Shown piece after piece: positions 16,940 to 27,728 of a stretch of DNA of 64,000 nt. Position 1 is the first letter of the stretch, and each line of letters starts with the position of its first letter. This stretch comes from Microbacterium sp. USTB-Y (GTDB lineage Bacteria > Actinomycetota > Actinomycetes > Actinomycetales > Microbacteriaceae). The notes beneath the pieces were generated by a model that saw only the letters and a list, made by a program, of their open reading frames with translations, had not been told where the DNA came from and did no database searches. The stretch covers positions 248,001 through 312,000 of the forward strand of contig NZ_JAGMTU010000004.1 in assembly GCF_023703415.1 (NCBI RefSeq). Direction: 5' to 3'. The translations under genes were made by a program, and so were the position numbers.

Positions 16940-17884
16940 TCAGCCCGCCGGGGACTCGACCCAGCGGATCCCCTCCTTGAGCGAGGGCACGATCTCGGTG
17001 CCGATCGTGCGGGCGAGGAGGTCGTCCAGTCGGTCGAGGGGTCCGATGAGCGCGCGGCCGCCGGCCCGCGCGACACGGATCGCGGCGTCGATCTTCGGCT
17101 GCATCGACCCTTCGGCGAAGGCCATCGCCGCCACGGCGTCCGCCGACGCGGTGTGGATGTCGCGCTGCTCCGGCGTGCCCCAGTTCTCGCTGACGTAGTC
17201 CCCGTCGGTCAACATGATCAGGGTGTCGGCCTGGATGTCCTCGGCGAGCGCGGCGCTGGCCAGGTCCTTATCCACGACCGCCTGCACGCCGATGTGGCGT
17301 CCCCGGGAGTCGATGCGCACGGGCACCCCTCCGCCGCCGACGCAGACCGCGAGGCTGCCGGCTTCGAGCAGGCGGCGGATCAGCGGAGCCTGCACGATCG
17401 AGAGCGGCTGGGGCGAGGGCACGACCCGACGGAAGGCGTTCCCGTCCTTGGCGATCGTCCAGCGGTACTCCGCGGCGGCCTCGGCGGCGTCGTGCGCGGA
17501 GTACTGCGGGCCGATCAGCTTCGTGGGTCGCACGAAGGCGGGGTCGCTCTCGTCGACGACGGTCGTCGTGATGATGCCGGCGACCTCGCGCTCGCCGGCG
17601 AGCGCGTTGGAGAGCTCCTGCTGCACGACGTACCCGATCATGCCCTGGGTCTCGGCCCCGAGGATGTCCAGCGGATAGGCGGCGACGTCCTGATAGGCGA
17701 GGTTCTGCAGCGCGAGCAGGCCGACCTGCGGTCCGTTGCCGTGCGTGATGACGACCTCGTTGTCACGGGCGAAGGGCGCCAGCGCCTCGCACGCCGCCTT
17801 CACGTTGGCGCGCAGGTATTCGGCCGTCATCGGCTCGCCCCGACGGGCGAGGGCGTTGCCCCCGAGTGCGACTACGACACGCAT
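16940..17884 (-). CDS. arcC: Carbamate kinase
   Basis: Catabolic carbamate kinase (314 residues) that transfers phosphate from carbamoyl phosphate to ADP, giving ATP, NH3 and CO2. The N-terminal MRVVVALGGNALARRG, ITHGNGPQVGLLALQ and VCVGGGGVPV are the conserved ATP/carbamate-binding segments of the amino-acid-kinase fold. There is no arginine deiminase or ornithine carbamoyltransferase nearby. The divergent partners are allF/allG/allH-type genes, so this is the AllK-like (YbcF-like) role rather than arginine catabolism. The gene symbol reflects the family, not the pathway. Confidence 0.93.
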   Translation of the reverse strand: MRVVVALGGNALARRGEPMTAEYLRANVKAACEALAPFARDNEVVITHGNGPQVGLLALQNLAYQDVAAYPLDILGAETQGMIGYVVQQELSNALAGEREVAGIITTTVVDESDPAFVRPTKLIGPQYSAHDAAEAAAEYRWTIAKDGNAFRRVVPSPQPLSIVQAPLIRRLLEAGSLAVCVGGGGVPVRIDSRGRHIGVQAVVDKDLASAALAEDIQADTLIMLTDGDYVSENWGTPEQRDIHTASADAVAAMAFAEGSMQPKIDAAIRVARAGGRALIGPLDRLDDLLARTIGTEIVPSLKEGIRWVESPAG

Positions 17885-17936
17885 CTGGTTTCTCCCTCAT
17901 GCTGAGGCCGCGGACGCGACCGGTAGGTGATTCAGG

Positions 17937-17968
17937 AATGGTACTCCATTTCAAACAATGGTATACAC
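17937..17968. promoter_or_regulatory. Candidate GntR/FCD operators between arcC and the allH-type operon
   Basis: The 152-base divergent gap holds an A/T-rich core with two related sites. AATGGTACTCCATT (17937-17950) has perfect AATGG/CCATT arms. CAATGGTATACAC (17956-17968) contains TGGTATAC, which resembles the TGGTATACCA-type sites bound by FCD regulators. Their centres are about 18 bases apart, on nearly the same helix face. The encoded GntR protein is the obvious candidate to bind them and control both transcripts. The remaining gap shows GGAGAG before the allH-type start. Confidence 0.55.
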
Positions 17969-18036
17969 GAGAGAGAACATGTGACCATCCTCCGACGCCG
18001 TGGACCACGGCCCGCGGAGATCCCGGAGAGAACACG

Positions 18037-19029
18037 ATGCCCCCCGTCGCCACCCCCGTCGCCGTGCGCGCGCTCAGCTGGGACGCTGCACTCGAAGACA
18101 CGCTCCCGAGCGGCGAGGACGGAGCATCGCTCCGTTCGGTGCTCACCCGCGTCCGCCCGGTGCCGCAGGCGGCATCCGCTCCGCTCCACCGGGTGCACTC
18201 CGTGCACCGCCGAGCCGTGAACCTGCACATCGCCGATGAGCTCGTGGCGCTCGTCTCCCCCGAGCTCGACGACGCGCCGGCCACGGTGCGGGTCCCCGTC
18301 CACGACTGGACGACGCTGCCGGTGCGGCCCGGGGACGAGGTGTGGATCGGATCCGACGGACTGCGGATCGAGACGGCGCTCGGTCCGGTCGCGGTCCTCA
18401 CCGCTCCCGCCCGCCGCTGGCTCCCCGACGACGTCTGCCTCTGCAGCCTGTCGCCCGCACAGCTGCGACGCGCGGACGAGATCATCGGCCGCACCCCGGC
18501 GCCCTCCGCGCTGACCGCGTTCGGCCGGATCGCGGCCCCGCTGCTGGCCGAGCACGCCGACGCCTTCGAGACGGCCCTGCGGCACGGCGACCCCTCCGGG
18601 ATCACGCAGGCGGCGATCCCTCTCCTCGGCCTCGGCGAAGGCCTCACGCCGTCCGGGGACGACGTCCTCACGGGCGTCGCGTTCCTGAGCGCTCAGCGCG
18701 GGATGCGATTGCACGCCGCCCGGGCCTCCCTCGCCGCCGCCGTCGACCACGCGGGCGCTGCGCGGACGACGCCGCTGAGCACGGCGACCATCCGGCACGC
18801 CCTGCGCGCCCGCGCCCCGCAGCGACTGCACGCCCTCGTCCAGGCGCTGCGCGACGACGACGCCGTGCGCCTCGGCAGCGCCGCCGCGCACGTCGCGGCG
18901 ATCGGACACACCTCCGGGTCGGACATGCTCACGGGCGTTCGCCTGGCTCTGCGCACCGAGGCGGCCCTGCGCACCGCACCCCTCCCCGCGACGCCGGCGT
19001 CCGGGAACGTCCCCAAGGAGCACGTGTGA
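18037..19029 (+). CDS. DUF2877 protein, AllH-like oxamate carbamoyltransferase subunit
   Basis: A 330-residue cytoplasmic protein of the DUF2877 family (E. coli YlbF). With FdrA and YlbE it forms the AllFGH oxamate carbamoyltransferase that cleaves oxalurate-type carbamoyl compounds to carbamoyl phosphate. The signature GLGEGLTPSGDDVLTG (about residues 191-206) and the later GHTSGSDMLTGV are present and likely bind phosphate or substrate. GGAGAG lies 6 bases before the ATG at 18037. It is first in a five-gene operon, and its TGA shares one base with the permease ATG. The assignment as a carbamoyltransferase subunit rests on family and context; the substrate is unproven. Confidence 0.82.
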   Translation: MPPVATPVAVRALSWDAALEDTLPSGEDGASLRSVLTRVRPVPQAASAPLHRVHSVHRRAVNLHIADELVALVSPELDDAPATVRVPVHDWTTLPVRPGDEVWIGSDGLRIETALGPVAVLTAPARRWLPDDVCLCSLSPAQLRRADEIIGRTPAPSALTAFGRIAAPLLAEHADAFETALRHGDPSGITQAAIPLLGLGEGLTPSGDDVLTGVAFLSAQRGMRLHAARASLAAAVDHAGAARTTPLSTATIRHALRARAPQRLHALVQALRDDDAVRLGSAAAHVAAIGHTSGSDMLTGVRLALRTEAALRTAPLPATPASGNVPKEHV

Positions 19030-20336
19030 TGACCAAGACAGCACCCGCGGAGAGCAGCACCTCGGAGTTCGAGCACGAACCCGTGCCGCAGAGTCACCGG
19101 AAGTCGCTCTTCACGGTCTCGGCCGTGTGGTTCGGCTTCCCCATGATCCTCACGAACGCCGTCCCCGGCGGTCTCGTCGTCGCGATGCTGGGATTCTGGC
19201 CGGGCGTCGGCGCGATCCTCACCGCGAACGCGATCATGTTCGTCTACGTGAGCCTGCTCAGCTGGCGTGCCGGCCGCACCGGCAAGAGCTTCTCGCTGCA
19301 GGCGACGGAGACCTTCGGCACCGCCGGTTATGCGATCGCCTCCGGGTTCCTGTCCACCGTCGTCGTGGGATGGTTCGCCTTCAATACCGGCGCCACCGGA
19401 GACAGCCTGAGCACCGCGTTCGGCTGGAACGAGACCCTGATCGCGGGGCTCGCCGGCCTCGTCTTCATCGCGGTGACCTACCTCGGCATCCGTGCCCTGT
19501 CCGTGCTCGGATCCATCGCCGCGCCGCTGTTCATCGCGGCCGTCATCATCGCGATCACCATCGCGGCGCAGAACCACGACTTCTCGGCCGTGTTCGGCTA
19601 CCACGGCGTCGGCGGCGGGGCGATGTCGTTCGGCGTCGCGGTCACCGCGATCATGGCCACCTTCGCCGACTCCGGCACGATGACCGCCGACTTCACGCGC
19701 TGGGCGCGCAACGGCAAGGAGGCCGTGATCGCCACGGTCACCGCGTTCCCCGTGGCGAGCCTGGTCGCGCAGCTCAGCGGTGCACTGTTCGTCGCCGCCG
19801 GCGCGATCGCCGAGCCCGCCGTCAACGGCGGCAACTTCGCACCGATCCTCACGAGCACCCGCAACCCGCTGCTCGATGTGTTCCTGCTCCTCTTCGTCGT
19901 GATCAACCTCGGATCCGTCTGCACGCACTGCCTCTACAACGGCGCCCTGGGCTGGTCGCATCTGACGCGTTCGAAGATGCGGGTGCTGACGCTGATCCTC
20001 GGGGTCATCGGCACTCTCGTCGCCGTGCTCGGCGCGTGGCACTACTTCGTGAACTGGCTCGTCCTGCTGGGCGTGCTGGTGCCTCCGCTGGGCGCCGTGC
20101 TCATCGCCGATCAGATCATCCTCGCGAAGCGCAACGCGGGTCGCGCGCCGCAGCGGTTCCGCCTCACCGCGCTGCTGGCCTGGGCCATCGGTGCCGGCGC
20201 GGCGCTACTCTCGCACTTCTTCGCGCCTGTGCTGAGCGACGCCGTCGTCGGTCTGGTCGTGGGCTGCCTCGCCTATCTCGCCCTCGAGCAGATCCCCCGC
20301 TCGCAGGCCCCTCTCGCAAAGGAGACGAACCGATGA
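19029..20336 (+). CDS. NCS1-family permease, CodB-like
   Basis: Purine/cytosine/allantoin-type permease of 435 residues with about 12 membrane segments. The first helix region (LFTVSAVWFGFPMILTN) and the middle ATFADSGTMTADFTRWAR match the conserved substrate- and cation-binding segments of CodB-type proteins. NCS1 transporters carry nucleobases, hydantoins or allantoin with Na+ or H+. As the second gene of the carbamoyl-transfer operon it probably imports the pathway's substrate, which would be a ureide or cyclic amide. Start and stop overlap both neighbours by one to four bases. Confidence 0.88.
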   Translation: MTKTAPAESSTSEFEHEPVPQSHRKSLFTVSAVWFGFPMILTNAVPGGLVVAMLGFWPGVGAILTANAIMFVYVSLLSWRAGRTGKSFSLQATETFGTAGYAIASGFLSTVVVGWFAFNTGATGDSLSTAFGWNETLIAGLAGLVFIAVTYLGIRALSVLGSIAAPLFIAAVIIAITIAAQNHDFSAVFGYHGVGGGAMSFGVAVTAIMATFADSGTMTADFTRWARNGKEAVIATVTAFPVASLVAQLSGALFVAAGAIAEPAVNGGNFAPILTSTRNPLLDVFLLLFVVINLGSVCTHCLYNGALGWSHLTRSKMRVLTLILGVIGTLVAVLGAWHYFVNWLVLLGVLVPPLGAVLIADQIILAKRNAGRAPQRFRLTALLAWAIGAGAALLSHFFAPVLSDAVVGLVVGCLAYLALEQIPRSQAPLAKETNR

Positions 20337-20941
20337 CCGCTTCGATCGGCGCCGATGAGCGCTACCTCGCGGCAGCGGCGTCCGGCGACCTGGACGGCGT
20401 CCGCGCCGCCCTCGCCGACGGCGCGGACAAGGACGCGCAGGACCGCGAGGAGGCCTCGGCCATCCTGCACGCGGCACGCGGCGGTCACCTGGCCGTCGTG
20501 CGCGCTCTCATCGCAGAGGGAGTCGACATCGATGCGCAGGATCAGACATGCTCCAACCCGTTCCTGTACGGATGCATCAACGACGACCTCGAGCTCGTGC
20601 GGACCATGGCCGAAGCGGGCGCCGACCTCAAGCGGCTGACCCGGATGGGCGGGAACGGGCTCACCCCCTCGGCGGAGAAGGGCCATCTCGAAGTGGTCCG
20701 CTTTCTGCTCGAGAACACCCGCATCAACGTCAACCTCACCAACAACCTGGGCTGGACGGCCCTGATCGAGACGATCATCCTCGGCGACGGCGGATCCGTG
20801 CGCCAGCAGATCGTCGAGCTGCTGCTCGCGCACGGCGCCAAGCCCGGGATGCCCGATCCGTGGGGCGTCTCTCCCGCCGACCTGGCTCGCGAACGCGGAT
20901 ACGACGAGATCGTCGCGATCCTCGAGCGTCCCCGCGCCTGA
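20333..20941 (+). CDS. Ankyrin-repeat protein within the carbamoyl-transfer operon
   Basis: A 202-residue protein made almost entirely of five to six ankyrin repeats: ERYLAAAASGDLDGVRAALADGAD, then GHLAVVRALIAEGVDIDAQD, GHLEVVRFLLENTRINVN, and IVELLLAHGAK near the end. No signal peptide or catalytic motif is present. It overlaps the permease stop (ATGA) and lies 19 bases before fdrA, so it belongs to the operon. Ankyrin proteins mediate protein contacts, and this one may assemble or regulate the multisubunit enzyme or the permease. No function is established. Confidence 0.88.
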   Translation: MTASIGADERYLAAAASGDLDGVRAALADGADKDAQDREEASAILHAARGGHLAVVRALIAEGVDIDAQDQTCSNPFLYGCINDDLELVRTMAEAGADLKRLTRMGGNGLTPSAEKGHLEVVRFLLENTRINVNLTNNLGWTALIETIILGDGGSVRQQIVELLLAHGAKPGMPDPWGVSPADLARERGYDEIVAILERPRA

Positions 20942-20960
20942 GACCCCCGAAAGGAACACG

Positions 20961-22508
20961 ATGACCAGACACATCGAAATCAGGAAGAACACCTACCTCG
21001 ACTCGGTCTCGCTCATGTCCATGAGCACCAAGGCGAACGCCGTCGACGGCGTGACCCAGGCGCTGCTCGGCATGGCCACACCGATGAACAAGGAAGTGCT
21101 GCGCAACGTCGGCGTCCAGGATCCGGCGATCGACGAGGCCCGTCCGAGCGACCTCATGATCGTCGTCGACGCCTCGGACGACACCATCGCGGCGGCGATC
21201 CAGGCGGTCGACGACATCCTCGCGCGCAAGGACAAGAGCGCCGCCGGCACGGCCGAAGTGCGCTACCGCACCCTCGACGGCGCGTTCGCCGAGGTCCCCG
21301 ACAGCAACCTCGTGCTCATCTCGGTGAACGGCGCCTTCGCCGCCCGCGAGGCGCGCAAGGCGCTGAACGCCGGGAAGCACGTGATGATCTTCTCCGACAA
21401 CGTGTCGGTGGACGACGAGCGGGCCCTCAAGACCCTCGCGCACGAGAAGGGGCTGCTGGTCATGGGCCCCGACTGCGGCACCGCGATCATCAACGGCACC
21501 GGCCTCGCCTTCGCGAACGCCGTGCGCCGCGGATCCATCGGCATCGTGGGCGCCTCCGGCACCGGCAGCCAGGAGCTGAGCGTGCGGATCCACGACTTCG
21601 GCGGCGGCGTCTCGCAGCTGATCGGCACGGGCGGACGCGACCTCAGCACCGAGATCGGCGGCATCTCCATGATCGACGGCATCGCCGCCCTCGACGCGGA
21701 TCCGGAGACCGCGGTGATCGTCGTCGTCTCCAAGCCCCCGGCCGAAGAGGTCGCGGACAAGGTGCTCGCCGCCGCCGGCGCCGCGTCCAAGCCCGTCGTG
21801 GTGACCTTCCTCGGGTCCACCCGCACCTCCAGCGGCTACGACAACGTGACGCTCGTCGCCGGCACCAAGCCGACCGCGATCGCGGCCGTCGTCGCGAGTG
21901 GCGTCGACGAGTCCACGCTCGACACCCATCCGCTCAACCTCGCCCTCATCGCGGAGGTGCGCGCCAAGCTCGCACCGGAGCAGACCTACGTGCGCGGACT
22001 GTTCTGCGGCGGCACGCTGTGCGACGAGGCGATGTTCGCGGCCCTTGCGACCTACGACGACGTGTACTCCAACATCCAGAAGGATCCGGCCCGCGTGATC
22101 GGCGCGACGGACGCCTCCCGTGCCCACACCTACCTCGACATGGGCGACGACGATTTCACCAACGGGCGCCCGCACCCGATGATCGACCCGACGCTGCGGC
22201 TGCAGCGCCTCGTCCAGGAGGCCGACGACCCCACCGTGGGCGTGATCGCGATGGACTTCATCCTCGGCTTCGGCGCGCATGAGGATCCCGTGGGCGTCAC
22301 GATCCCGGCCATCCAGGAGGCGAAGGCGAAAGCCGCCGCGCGCGGACAGCACCTCGAGATCCTCGGCTACGTGCTCGGCACCGACCGGGACACCCCGGCG
22401 ATCGCCGACCAGATCGCGAAGCTCCAGGCGGCCGGCGTCACGATCGCCTCCTCCTCCACCAACCTCGGGCTGCTGGCCCGCGAATTCGTCGCGAAGGGTG
22501 ACCACTGA
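20961..22508 (+). CDS. fdrA: FdrA, AllF-like oxamate carbamoyltransferase subunit
   Basis: A 515-residue protein related to the alpha and beta chains of succinyl-CoA synthetase: a CoA-binding Rossmann region followed by a CoA-ligase domain. GPDCGTAIINGTGLAFAN and GSIGIVGASGTGSQEL (about residues 168-213) are hallmark FdrA segments. Family knowledge places it as the AllF subunit of oxamate carbamoyltransferase in the E. coli allantoin cluster. GAAAGGAAC lies just before the ATG. The TGA shares one base with the ATG of the AllG-like gene (TGATG), so the two subunits are probably made in equal amounts. Confidence 0.93.
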   Translation: MTRHIEIRKNTYLDSVSLMSMSTKANAVDGVTQALLGMATPMNKEVLRNVGVQDPAIDEARPSDLMIVVDASDDTIAAAIQAVDDILARKDKSAAGTAEVRYRTLDGAFAEVPDSNLVLISVNGAFAAREARKALNAGKHVMIFSDNVSVDDERALKTLAHEKGLLVMGPDCGTAIINGTGLAFANAVRRGSIGIVGASGTGSQELSVRIHDFGGGVSQLIGTGGRDLSTEIGGISMIDGIAALDADPETAVIVVVSKPPAEEVADKVLAAAGAASKPVVVTFLGSTRTSSGYDNVTLVAGTKPTAIAAVVASGVDESTLDTHPLNLALIAEVRAKLAPEQTYVRGLFCGGTLCDEAMFAALATYDDVYSNIQKDPARVIGATDASRAHTYLDMGDDDFTNGRPHPMIDPTLRLQRLVQEADDPTVGVIAMDFILGFGAHEDPVGVTIPAIQEAKAKAAARGQHLEILGYVLGTDRDTPAIADQIAKLQAAGVTIASSSTNLGLLAREFVAKGDH

Positions 22509-23929
22509 TGAGCGTCAACGACCTGTTCGGATCCGCACTGAAGCCGGTCAACCTCGGCCTCGACATGTTCGCCGAGGACCTCGCGGCGCAGGGCGTCAGC
22601 CCGGTGCTCATGGACTGGACTCCCCCGGGCGGCGGCGACCCCGAGGTCATCGCCGCGCTCAGCCGGCTCGAGGACCCGGCCGTCGCGGCGAGGATCGATG
22701 CCGCCAACCAGGAGGCGCTGAGCCGCATCCTCGCCGCCCAGCCCTTCCTGGAGGGCTTCGGACAGGCGATCGACGTCGTTCCCGGGATGACCGCGAAGAC
22801 GATCCTGCACGCGGGCCCCCCGATCGAGTTCCCGCGCATGTCGGGGCCGATGAAGGGCGCCGTCACCGGAGCGCTCGTCTTCGAGGGGCTCGCCGCGGAT
22901 CTCGACGAGGCGTTCGAGCTCGCCGCCTCCGGCGAGATCACGTTCTCGCCCTGCCACGAGCACCAGTCGGTCGGCTCGATGGCCGGCGTCACGAGTGCGA
23001 GCATGTGGGTGCACCAGGTGCGCAACCGCACGCACGGCAACCTCGCCTTCACCAACCTGTCCGAGCAGCTGTCGAAGATCCTCCGCTTCGGCGCCAACGA
23101 CCAGTCGGTGATCGACCGCCTGAACTGGATGCGCGACGTGTTCGGCCCCGTGCTGTCGGGCGCCATGACGCTGAACCAGGACGGCATCGATCTGCGGCTG
23201 ATGCTCTCCCAGGCGCTGCACATGGGCGACGAGGCGCACAACCGCAACGTGGCCGGCACGACGCTGCTCATCCAGGCGCTGGCGCCCTACATCCTGGAGA
23301 CCGACTTCACCACCCGGGAGAAGCGCGAGGTCTTCGACTTCGTCGCCTCGTCGGACTACTTCTCCGGACCGACCTGGATGGTCACGGCGAAGGCGTCGCT
23401 CGACGCGGCGAACGGGATCGAGGACTCCACGGTCGTGACCACGATGGCGCGCAACGGCGTCGACTTCGGCATCCGCGTCTCGGGCACCGGCGGACAGTGG
23501 TTCACCGGCCCCGCCCAGCAGGTCGTCGGTCCGATGTTCGCCGGGTACACGCCCGCCGACTCCGGGCTCGACATGGGCGACTCCGCGATCACCGAGACCT
23601 TCGGCATCGGCGGGTTCGCGATGGCCGCCGCCCCCGCGATCGTCGCCCTCGTCGGCGGCACCGTCGACGAGGCCATGGGCTACTCGCGCACCATGAACGA
23701 CATCACGACCGGGAACAACCCGAACATCACCATCCCCGCACTCGACTTCATGGGCGTGCCCACCGGCATCGACGTGCGCAAGGTGATGGAGACCGGGATC
23801 CTGCCGATCATCAACACCGCGATCGCGCACAAGGATCCGGGCATCGGCATGATCGGCGCCGGCATCACCCACCCGCCCGTCGAGGCGTTCCAGCAGGCGC
23901 TCGTCGCGCTCGCCGACCGCATCGTCTGA
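22508..23929 (+). CDS. DUF1116 protein (YlbE), AllG-like oxamate carbamoyltransferase subunit
   Basis: A 473-residue DUF1116 family protein. The N-terminal ALKPVNLGLDMFAEDLAAQG, followed by VLMDWTPPGGGDPEVI, is the conserved entry of this family. CHEHQSVGSMAGVTSASMWVHQV and MGDEAHNRNVAGT are further conserved blocks that probably form the active site. With FdrA and the DUF2877 protein it makes up the AllFGH carbamoyltransferase. It is the last gene of the operon and is followed within 10 bases by a strong hairpin terminator. Confidence 0.92.
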   Translation: MSVNDLFGSALKPVNLGLDMFAEDLAAQGVSPVLMDWTPPGGGDPEVIAALSRLEDPAVAARIDAANQEALSRILAAQPFLEGFGQAIDVVPGMTAKTILHAGPPIEFPRMSGPMKGAVTGALVFEGLAADLDEAFELAASGEITFSPCHEHQSVGSMAGVTSASMWVHQVRNRTHGNLAFTNLSEQLSKILRFGANDQSVIDRLNWMRDVFGPVLSGAMTLNQDGIDLRLMLSQALHMGDEAHNRNVAGTTLLIQALAPYILETDFTTREKREVFDFVASSDYFSGPTWMVTAKASLDAANGIEDSTVVTTMARNGVDFGIRVSGTGGQWFTGPAQQVVGPMFAGYTPADSGLDMGDSAITETFGIGGFAMAAAPAIVALVGGTVDEAMGYSRTMNDITTGNNPNITIPALDFMGVPTGIDVRKVMETGILPIINTAIAHKDPGIGMIGAGITHPPVEAFQQALVALADRIV

Positions 23930-23937
23930 CCCCGGAA

Positions 23938-23976
23938 CGAAGAGGCCGGCACCCCAACGGGGTGCCGGCCTCTTCG
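23938..23976. terminator. Strong bidirectional terminator
   Basis: Perfect 18-base arms (23938-23955 and 23959-23976) around an AAC loop, placed between the convergent allG-like and secA genes. The plus-strand side is followed by TCGTCTTA and the minus-strand side starts with TTCCGGGG. The AAGAGGCCGG stem is a typical actinobacterial terminator form. Confidence 0.88.
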
Positions 23977-23990
23977 TCGTCTTACGACGC

Positions 23991-26795
<2,805 letters not shown>

Positions 26796-26998
26796 GGATT
26801 CCATCTCCCTCAGGGTGTCTCGTGCCGCGCGTCACGCGCACGGCATACGGGTTCATGTTACCGGGCCGTGACCTGTCGATCCTCTGGGCGGTCCGGCGCA
26901 TGATCATCGACCGCGAGCTGCCGGTCTCGGCCGAGCCGATCCCGGACCGACGGCGGGCGGATCCGCCTCCGGTGATGCGCTCGGATCCGGACTCTCCC

Positions 26999-27032
26999 TC
27001 GCTTTCCCGGTATGCATATACTGCGAAAGCGA
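26999..27032 (+). promoter_or_regulatory. Promoter/operator region of the padR-type gene
   Basis: An inverted repeat with 8-base arms TCGCTTTC (26999-27006) and GAAAGCGA (27025-27032) encloses TATGCATATACT, which includes a perfect TATACT -10-like hexamer (27017-27022) and the palindrome TATGCATA. No good -35 is visible. The symmetry around the -10 suggests autorepression by the PadR protein. The rest of the 256-base secA/padR gap holds nothing else recognisable. Confidence 0.5.
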
Positions 27033-27051
27033 TTCCGGGAAAGGAAAGACG

Positions 27052-27669
27052 ATGTCGGTGCGTCAGAGTCTCCTCGCCATCCTCGACCAGGGCCCCTGCT
27101 ACGGCTACCAATTGCGGGCGGAGTTCGACCGCCGCACCGGATCCACCTGGCCGCTCAACGTCGGACAGATCTACAACACCCTGGAGCGCCTGGAACGGGA
27201 CGGACTCGTCGAACGCGGCGACGCCGACGAGCAGGGGCACGTGTACTGGGTCATCACCGACGCCGGATCCGCCGAGGTCGCCGGCTGGCTCTCCTCCCCC
27301 GTCGAGCGCGGAGCGGGAACCAGGGACGAGCTCGCGATCAAGCTCGCCGTCGCCGCGACGCTTCCCGGCGTCGACGTCACGAGCGTGATCCAGGCGCAGC
27401 GCCGGGCATCGCTGAGCAGGATGCAGGAGCTTCAGCGCGCGACGTACGCGGGCGCCCACTCCGACGGGCCCGAGGAGCTGGCCTGGACGCTCGTGATCGA
27501 CTCCCTGATCTTCGCTGCGGAGGCCGAGCTCCGCTGGCTCGACCACACCGAGCGGCGGCTCGCCACCCGCCCCCGGTATGCGCGGGAGCTGGGGCTGTCC
27601 GCCGATCGTCCGAAGCGGGGGCGGCCGACGAAGAACGCGGCGACGACCGGAGCGCCGCCCGCGGTCTGA
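27052..27669 (+). CDS. PadR-family transcriptional regulator
   Basis: A 205-residue repressor with an N-terminal PadR winged helix (about 1-80: LLAILDQGPCYGYQLRAEFDRR, NVGQIYNTLERLERDGLVERG, GHVYWVITDAGSAEVAGWL) and a C-terminal coiled-coil dimerisation domain (vinculin-like, about 110-185). The tail KRGRPTKNAATTGAPPAV is basic. AAAGGAAAG lies 4 bases before the ATG. PadR proteins usually control a neighbouring drug exporter, but none is adjacent here. The following gene is a coiled-coil protein 59 bases downstream on the same strand. Confidence 0.88.
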   Translation: MSVRQSLLAILDQGPCYGYQLRAEFDRRTGSTWPLNVGQIYNTLERLERDGLVERGDADEQGHVYWVITDAGSAEVAGWLSSPVERGAGTRDELAIKLAVAATLPGVDVTSVIQAQRRASLSRMQELQRATYAGAHSDGPEELAWTLVIDSLIFAAEAELRWLDHTERRLATRPRYARELGLSADRPKRGRPTKNAATTGAPPAV

Positions 27670-27728
27670 TCGCCGAGGGCGTAGCGGATGCACAGCCGCC
27701 GCAGGGTCGCGGCCCATAGGATCGGCCC

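Noticed and set aside
16940..17884. Carbamate kinase as part of an arginine deiminase pathway
   Set aside because: No arginine deiminase, ornithine carbamoyltransferase or arginine/ornithine antiporter is nearby; the partners are AllF/G/H-type genes.
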